This document shows positions 7,658-11,828 of a stretch of DNA of 11,828 bases, in pieces. Location of the stretch: the NCBI GenBank assembly GCA_016722525.1, contig JADKJB010000014.1:1-11828 (forward strand), written 5' to 3'. The notes beneath the pieces are model-generated. The model worked only from the letters and a program-made list of their open reading frames with translations, did no database searches and was not told the origin of the DNA. The position numbers and the translations under genes were made by a program. Every line of letters starts with the position of its first letter. The stretch's first letter is position 1. The DNA comes from Bacteroidota bacterium (GTDB lineage Bacteria; Bacteroidota; Bacteroidia; AKYH767-A; OLB10).

Positions 7658-9178
7658 TTATTTCCCTCCGGAAATTTTTGATCCATCAAATTTAATCTCT
7701 TCACCTGCCAGGTAAGTAGTAGTTAAAATAAGTTCACCTGTAACATCGTAAGATTTCCATTCTCCATCGGCCAATCCCGATTTATAATTACGGATTTCTC
7801 TTGTTTTGCCATTGTCATAATAATAGCGGTGTTCGCCATTTTCATTACCATCAAAATAGGAGCCTTCAAAGGCAATTTTTCCATTTGAGAAATACCCTTT
7901 CCACTCGCCGGTAGGTTGGCCATCGACATATTCACCTTGAGAAGTATAGGAATCGCTCACAAATTTCCAGGGGCCATCACGTCTTCCTTCAATATAATTT
8001 CCTTCGGCAACAATGGAGGCGTTTTCGCTAAACTCTCTCATATAGCCTTCTTCTTTTCCTTTTAGATAAGTTTCTTCTCGTAATAATTTTCCAGAAAGAA
8101 AATACCATTTCCACTCACCATCGGGTTTATTATTTACATAATTTCCAGTTTGCTCCAGTTTTCCATTTTCATAATAAAACTTCCACAAACCGATTCTTTT
8201 GCCATCTTTAAATTCACCTTCTGACTTAACAGCACCATTAGGATAAAGAAATTTCCAGGGGCCCTGATACAACATACTTTCATCTACCAGACCTTCTGCG
8301 ACCACGTTATCGTTACGGAACATTTTAGCTGAAGTAATTACGCCTTCGCGACTATATTCTCTATAAACGCCCTGTTTTTTACCATCAATTAAATTCACCG
8401 ATGATTTTGGCCGACCGTTATTATGATAATCGCGTTTAATTTCAAGTTTCACACTTTGGAGCTTATCTACTACCAATTCGCCATTTTTATAAACCTCCAT
8501 TTTTTGATAGTACCATCCGTGGAATAATACTTGAATGGACCTCTAATTTATCATCTTTATAATTGGCTTCTGTTTTCGTTTTTGGTCGGGATAAAATTCC
8601 TTCCATACACCTTGTTTAAAATTAAATTTATCTGTTCTGTTGATTTTTTCATCTTTAACCAGGTATCCATTTTTATAAATAAGCAATGAAATTATTCTTC
8701 CATCTTCTGCAAAAGCTCTACCAATTCCATTTTCCACGCCTTTATCATAATTCACTTTAATAAATAATCCTGTTTCCGAATAATACTTTGCCAATCCCTG
8801 TTTAATTCCATTTAAAACCGGTTCGTCGGCCTGCAACATACCATTGGCAAAAAATTCTTTCTGGCTACCATTTTTTATTCCATCAGAATAACTGTACGCT
8901 GCTGAAATTTTACCATCTTCATTATAAAACGTCCAGATTCCATCCAATTTTCCATTTACACGATTTCCTTCCGACTTCAATACTCCGGATTCAAAATACG
9001 CTTTCCACAAACCGTCCGGTTTACCATTTACCAGATTACCCTCGCTACTTAATTTACCATTAGAAAAATAAAATTTATTAAATCCATTAGGGTTTACCTC
9101 TTCCGGTTTTTGAGCAAGGCAGGTAAAACCAAAAGCTAAAAATGCAACGATCGAAACTATTTTTTTTAGAGTTTTCAT
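7658..9178 (-). CDS. Exported MORN-repeat protein (YwqK-like), frameshifted
   Basis: Protein built almost wholly of MORN repeats, about 18 units of 21-24 residues with the core DG-x-W-K-x-Y-x-x-x-G-K-L-x-x-E-G. Examples are DGLWKAYFESGVLKSEG, DGIWTFYNEDGKISA, GPWKFLYPNGAVKSEG, IGLWKFYYENGKLEQTG, DGEWKWYFLSGKLLREE and TGEWKGYFSNGKIAFEG. The start at 9178 gives MKTLKKIVSIVAFLAFGFTCLA-Q, a signal peptide. Two frame changes lie close together near 8520-8575; restoring them links KTEANYKDDKLE, GPFKYYSTDGTIK and MEVYKNGELVVDKL in the same repeat phase, so this is one gene of about 506 residues. The product ends KFDGSKISGGK. Databases often call this family YwqK-type antitoxin, but nothing here supports a toxin partner; a surface or scaffold role is an inference. 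Its ATG overlaps the nadA stop (ATGA), so the two are probably cotranscribed. Confidence 0.88.
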
Positions 9179-10165
9179 AATCCGTGACTGGCAGATATTT
9201 CAAGCATTCGTTTCAGTGGAAGAAGTGCTTTTTCAGCAAGATCCCGGGGAATTATTACTTCAGGCACCTCATACTTCATACATAAATATAACTTTTCCAA
9301 CGTATTTAATTTCATATGCGGGCAATCGTTACAAGCACAAGTATTTTCAGGAGGGCAGGAATAAAACTTTTGCCGGTGAAGCCAATTGCATTTGATGAAT
9401 GATGCCCGATTCAGTTACTACTATAAATGCATCGGCTGCATTTTGTATGGTATAATTCAACAGAGCTGTAGTACTTCCAATAAAGTCGGCTTGTTTTAAA
9501 ACATGTGCTTCACATTCGGGATGTGCAATAACTTTAGCATGCGGATGCTGCTGCTTCAATTTTACTATTTTCTCCAGCGAAAAATTTCATGTACCATACA
9601 GGCGCCATCCCATAAAACCATTTCTCTTCCGGTTTTTTGACAATGTAGGCACCTAGATTTTTATCAGGAGCAAAAATTATTTTCTTATTCAGAGGGACCG
9701 ATTCCACAATTTTTATTGCATTCGACGAAGTACAAAATATCACCAGAGCCTTAATATCGGCGGTACAATTGATATAAGAAATCACCACATGATCGGGATG
9801 TTGCTCTTTAAAAGCTTTAAAAGCTGCCGGTGGACAAGAGTCGGCTAATGAACAACCGGCTCTGAGATCAGGCAACAGTACTTTCTTATTAGGATTCAAT
9901 AATTTAGCTGTCTCGGCCATAAAATGTACCCCTGCAAAAACGATGATATCGGCAGTTTTTTTCTGCCTGTTGCGCCAATCCCAGGCTATCACCACGAAAA
10001 TCAGCTATATCCTGAATATCAGCGTTCTGGTAGTAGTGAGCGAGTATGACAGCATTTTTTTCTTTTAAGTTTTTCAATTTCGGCAAACAGATCCAGCGCC
10101 GGATCAATGGGACGATGCAAATATCCGGATTTAATTACTTCTTCAAAAATTCCGTTCTCTACCAT
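9175..10165 (-). CDS. nadA: Quinolinate synthase NadA, frameshifted
   Basis: Cytoplasmic [4Fe-4S] enzyme that condenses iminoaspartate with dihydroxyacetone phosphate to quinolinate in de novo NAD synthesis. The start at 10165 gives MVENGIFEEVIKSGYLHRPI; about 330 residues, normal for NadA. Motifs in order: VILAHYYQNADIQDIADF, GDSLGLAQQA, GVHFMAETAKLL, LPDLRAGCSLADSCP, CTSSNA, APDKNLG, GACMVHEIF, AHPECEAHVLKQADFIGST, VTESGIIHQM, CACNDCPHMKLN. The three cluster cysteines are those of AGCSLA, GACMVHE (near 9600) and the final CACNDC. GACMVHE is seen only after changing frame: the longest open frame there reads a false PVWYMKFF instead. Breaks lie near 10070, 9965, 9635, 9580 and 9365, mostly at A or G/C runs. 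The final TGA shares ATGA with the downstream MORN gene. No nadB or nadC is in the window. Confidence 0.95.
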
Positions 10166-10220
10166 TATAATTATATTTAAATTTTAAATAATTTTTTAAT
10201 GTAAATATTAGTCTGTTCAT

Positions 10221-10245
10221 AATGTGTATAATATTATTACACATT
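10221..10245. repeat. Operator-like hyphenated palindrome upstream of nadA
   Basis: AATGTGTA (10221-10228) and TACACATT (10238-10245) are perfect 8-base inverted arms around a 9-base AT centre. It is 56 bases upstream of the nadA start. On the minus strand TTGACA (10255-10260) lies just upstream, so a protein bound here could control nadA. Regulator unknown. Confidence 0.45.
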
Positions 10246-10334
10246 CATTGCTCCTGTCAATGCTACCACCTTATGAACATTTAATTTAGGGTTGTTACTT
10301 CTTCAATGAACTGATAGCTAGTTTTTTTTACTAC

Positions 10335-10372
10335 TTATTAACAACGGTTAATAACGTTATAATGTTAATTAA
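10335..10372. repeat. Cluster of overlapping AT-rich palindromes
   Basis: TTATTAAC (10335-10342) and GTTAATAA (10347-10354) form a perfect 8-base inverted repeat with a 4-base spacer. ATAACGTTAT (10351-10360) is a perfect palindrome, and TTAATTAA (10365-10372) is another. GTTRATAAC-like sequences recur at 10549-10557 and 10611-10619. Could be sites for a dimeric regulator. Confidence 0.5.
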
Positions 10373-10707
10373 ATTTTAAAATAAAGTCCTTAATATTGTC
10401 AACTACCTTGTTCAGAAATATACCATTACTTTTAAGATTTGGAATGACCAAGTAAATGATTTAATGTTAAGGCCGGATGTAATCGGCATTGTCAAGTGAA
10501 AGATTCAAATAGTTATCGCCATCGTATTTATTTATGCACCAAAACCATGTTGATAACTAGCACTTTCAAGCATTACCTGCCAGCTATTTATGTTTTGAAC
10601 AAAGGTAGTTGTTAATAACACCACAATTGCTGTTAATTAAGTAAATTTACTGAAAAATTACCTCATTAGTTGTTTCCCCTCAATACATTACAAAAAAACC
10701 ACCTCAA

Positions 10708-11157
10708 ATGGCAGCAAATAGAATAGTACTAGGATCGGATCATGCAGGATATGAATGCAAAGAATTCATTAAAGAGTATCTAAAAAAGGGTTACCCGGGA
10801 ATTACACAAATAGATGTGGGCACCTATTCTTTGGATTCAGTAGATTATCCTGATTTTGCCCATCAGGTGGCGTTAAAAGTAGAATCTGGTGAGGCAGCTG
10901 CAGGAATTGTTATTTGCGGTAGCGGAAACGGTGTATGTATTACGGCAAATAAACACCAACACATTCGCGCAGCATTATGCTGGACTGTTGAAATCGCAAC
11001 TCTTGCAAGGCAACATAATGATGCTAACGTATTGTGCATACCTGCTAGATTCGTTTCACATGAAACAGCTGCTGCGATGGTGGAAGCTTTTAGAAATACT
11101 GCTTTTGAAGGAGGCCGACATCTTAAACGAGTAGAAAAATTATTGGTTAGTGGTTAG
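10708..11157 (+). CDS. rpiB: Ribose-5-phosphate isomerase B
   Basis: Intact 149-residue RpiB/LacAB-family enzyme that interconverts ribose 5-phosphate and ribulose 5-phosphate in the non-oxidative pentose phosphate pathway; cytoplasmic. Motifs: GSDHAGYECKEFI at the N-terminus (phosphate and ring-opening Asp/His), DSVDYPDFAHQVA, the anion-hole loop ICGSGNGVCITANKH with the catalytic-base Cys, IRAALCW, ARQHNDANVLCIPAR, and GGRHLKRVEKL at the end, supplying Arg/His for phosphate. Length is normal for the family. It is the longest gene here without a frame break and shows that the local sequence is partly reliable. The stop is 44 bases before the peptidase gene on the same strand, so they may share a transcript. 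The upstream neighbour nadA is divergent. Confidence 0.97.
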   Translation: MAANRIVLGSDHAGYECKEFIKEYLKKGYPGITQIDVGTYSLDSVDYPDFAHQVALKVESGEAAAGIVICGSGNGVCITANKHQHIRAALCWTVEIATLARQHNDANVLCIPARFVSHETAAAMVEAFRNTAFEGGRHLKRVEKLLVSG

Positions 11158-11201
11158 GATGTTTGTTGGTTAAAAAGGAATAGCAAATAAAATTCAACTA
11201 C

Positions 11202-11828
11202 ATGATAAAGAAAAATGTTTATCTTATTACATTTCAACTTTTATTTTCAATAACAGTTCTTTTTAGTCAGGATACTGTTGCTTTACGTTATGGTAATTCT
11301 ATTAGTGCTGAAATTATAAAAAAGCATTTATCGGTATTAGCTTCCGATTCGCTTGAAGGCAGAGAAACTGCTATGCCCGGTATGATAAAGGCCGCTGCGT
11401 ATGTTTCACAACAATTTGCTCAGTTCGGAATACCACCTTGCTAACTTTGGGATCCTATTTTCAGCAAATTCCCTTGATGAAACAGTTTCCGAAAACACGA
11501 AATTGAAATTGGCGGTAAGTTTTAAATTATGGATCGATTATTTACCATTGACGCACCGCCATCGTTTACAGTTAAATGCAAACGAAATAGTATTTGTAGG
11601 CTATGGTATCACCGATTCCCTTTCGGGGTGGGATGATTATAAGGATAAAGATGTTTCCGGCAAAGTGGTTTTGATTCTGGATGGTGAACCCGTGAATAAA
11701 AAAGGAATAGCACCTAGTTTCAGGGAAAAAAGGAAGCAAGTAAATGGCAAAACGACAGGATGACAAAAAGTTGAACTTGCAACCAATCAGAGCAGCAGCC
11801 ATCCTGTTAATTCATCAGGATTATGAAA
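11202..11828 (+). CDS. M28-family aminopeptidase with PA domain, N-terminal part, frameshifted, runs off the window
   Basis: N-terminal part of a secreted zinc peptidase of family M28. The start at 11202 gives MIKKNVYLITFQLLFSITVLFS-Q, a signal peptide. Next comes the family's opening helix block (NSISAEIIKKHLSVLASDSL, EGRETAMPGMIKAAAYVSQQ, FAQFGIPP). After frame correction it reads GSYFQQIPLMKQFPK, EIEIGGKF, KLW, DYLPL, DAPPSFTVK, NEIVFVGYGITDSLSGWDDY and KDKDVSGKVVLILDGEPVN, the PA (protease-associated) domain. It ends KKLNLQPIRAAAILLIHQDY at the right edge. At least five frame changes lie between about 11440 and 11765. The zinc-binding His-x-Asp motif would be downstream, so catalysis cannot be checked. 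Likely role: removing N-terminal residues from peptides outside the cytoplasm. Probably cotranscribed with rpiB. Confidence 0.88.

Larger units (their letters stand above)
10166..10707. other. Divergent intergenic region (542 bp), AT-rich and palindrome-rich, no gene seen
   Basis: Lies between divergent nadA and rpiB and should carry both promoters. No open frame of interest, tRNA or rRNA is seen. It holds a hyphenated palindrome near nadA (10221-10245), a palindromic cluster in the middle (10335-10372), TGTTGATAAC (10548-10557), the near-palindrome TGTTAATAACA (10610-10620), and the palindrome GTAAATTTAC (10641-10650) upstream of rpiB. No clean TAnnTTTG promoter is visible; TAAATTTA (10642-10649) is the closest for rpiB. 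Confidence 0.6.

Noticed and set aside
7630..7665. Terminator after the MORN gene from GGAGGG/CCCTCC
   Set aside because: The loop is over 20 bases, the stem includes the stop region and no T run follows it on the minus strand.
9534..9640. The NadA reading PEEKWFYGMAPVWYMKFF as true protein
   Set aside because: A different frame of the same bases gives WDGACMVHEIF, the conserved cluster-binding segment of NadA, so the first reading is out of frame.
10166..10707. Chromosomal replication origin
   Set aside because: No exact DnaA box and no dnaA/dnaN or similar neighbour; only near matches in very AT-rich DNA.
1..11828. CRISPR array, tRNA, rRNA, insertion sequence or prophage genes
   Set aside because: No regularly spaced direct repeats of the right size, no cloverleaf or rRNA-like stretch, and no transposase, integrase or phage proteins in any frame.

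Overview
The window looks like a chromosomal piece of a Bacteroidota bacterium (Flavobacteriia, Sphingobacteriia or Chitinophagia-like). The grounds are AT-rich DNA, weak or absent Shine-Dalgarno sequences, several TAnnTTTG-like promoter elements, a C-terminal type IX secretion (T9SS) sorting domain, a TPR/PD40/CarboxypepD_reg/OmpA envelope protein, a MORN-repeat protein and a PA-domain M28 peptidase. Almost every long gene is interrupted by +1/-1 frame changes, mostly at or near homopolymers, although the restored protein sequence stays conserved on both sides of each break. I read this as uncorrected sequencing indels rather than mass pseudogenisation. Genes are therefore given as whole restored spans.

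Layout. 1-2250 (minus): a large secreted Asp-box/BNR beta-propeller protein whose 3' end lies off the left edge. 2404-2634 (minus): a ribbon-helix-helix antitoxin-like protein with no toxin beside it. 2749-4395 (plus): a T9SS substrate made of repeated D-[YFW]-W...WDKRYGG units plus a sorting domain. 4521-5066 (minus): a MazF-type toxin and its antitoxin, which is about 67% identical to the orphan at 2404-2634, with a palindrome inside the putative promoter. 5217-5246: a strong terminator for the next gene. 5278-7425 (minus): an OmpA-family envelope protein with the same domain order as the T9SS component PorE. 7658-9178 and 9175-10165 (minus): a MORN-repeat protein overlapping the end of nadA by ATGA. 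10166-10707: an AT-rich, palindrome-rich divergent intergenic region. 10708-11157 (plus): rpiB, intact. 11202 to the right edge (plus): an M28 aminopeptidase, partial.

How they fit together. The two surface proteins and the PorE-like protein fit one theme, export and anchoring at the outer membrane through T9SS. nadA (NAD synthesis), rpiB (pentose phosphates) and M28 are housekeeping. The most interesting part is the pair of related antitoxins on either side of the repeat-protein gene. The copy joined to mazF is frameshifted in an A tract, while the toxin-less copy is intact. No clearly new multi-gene system is visible.
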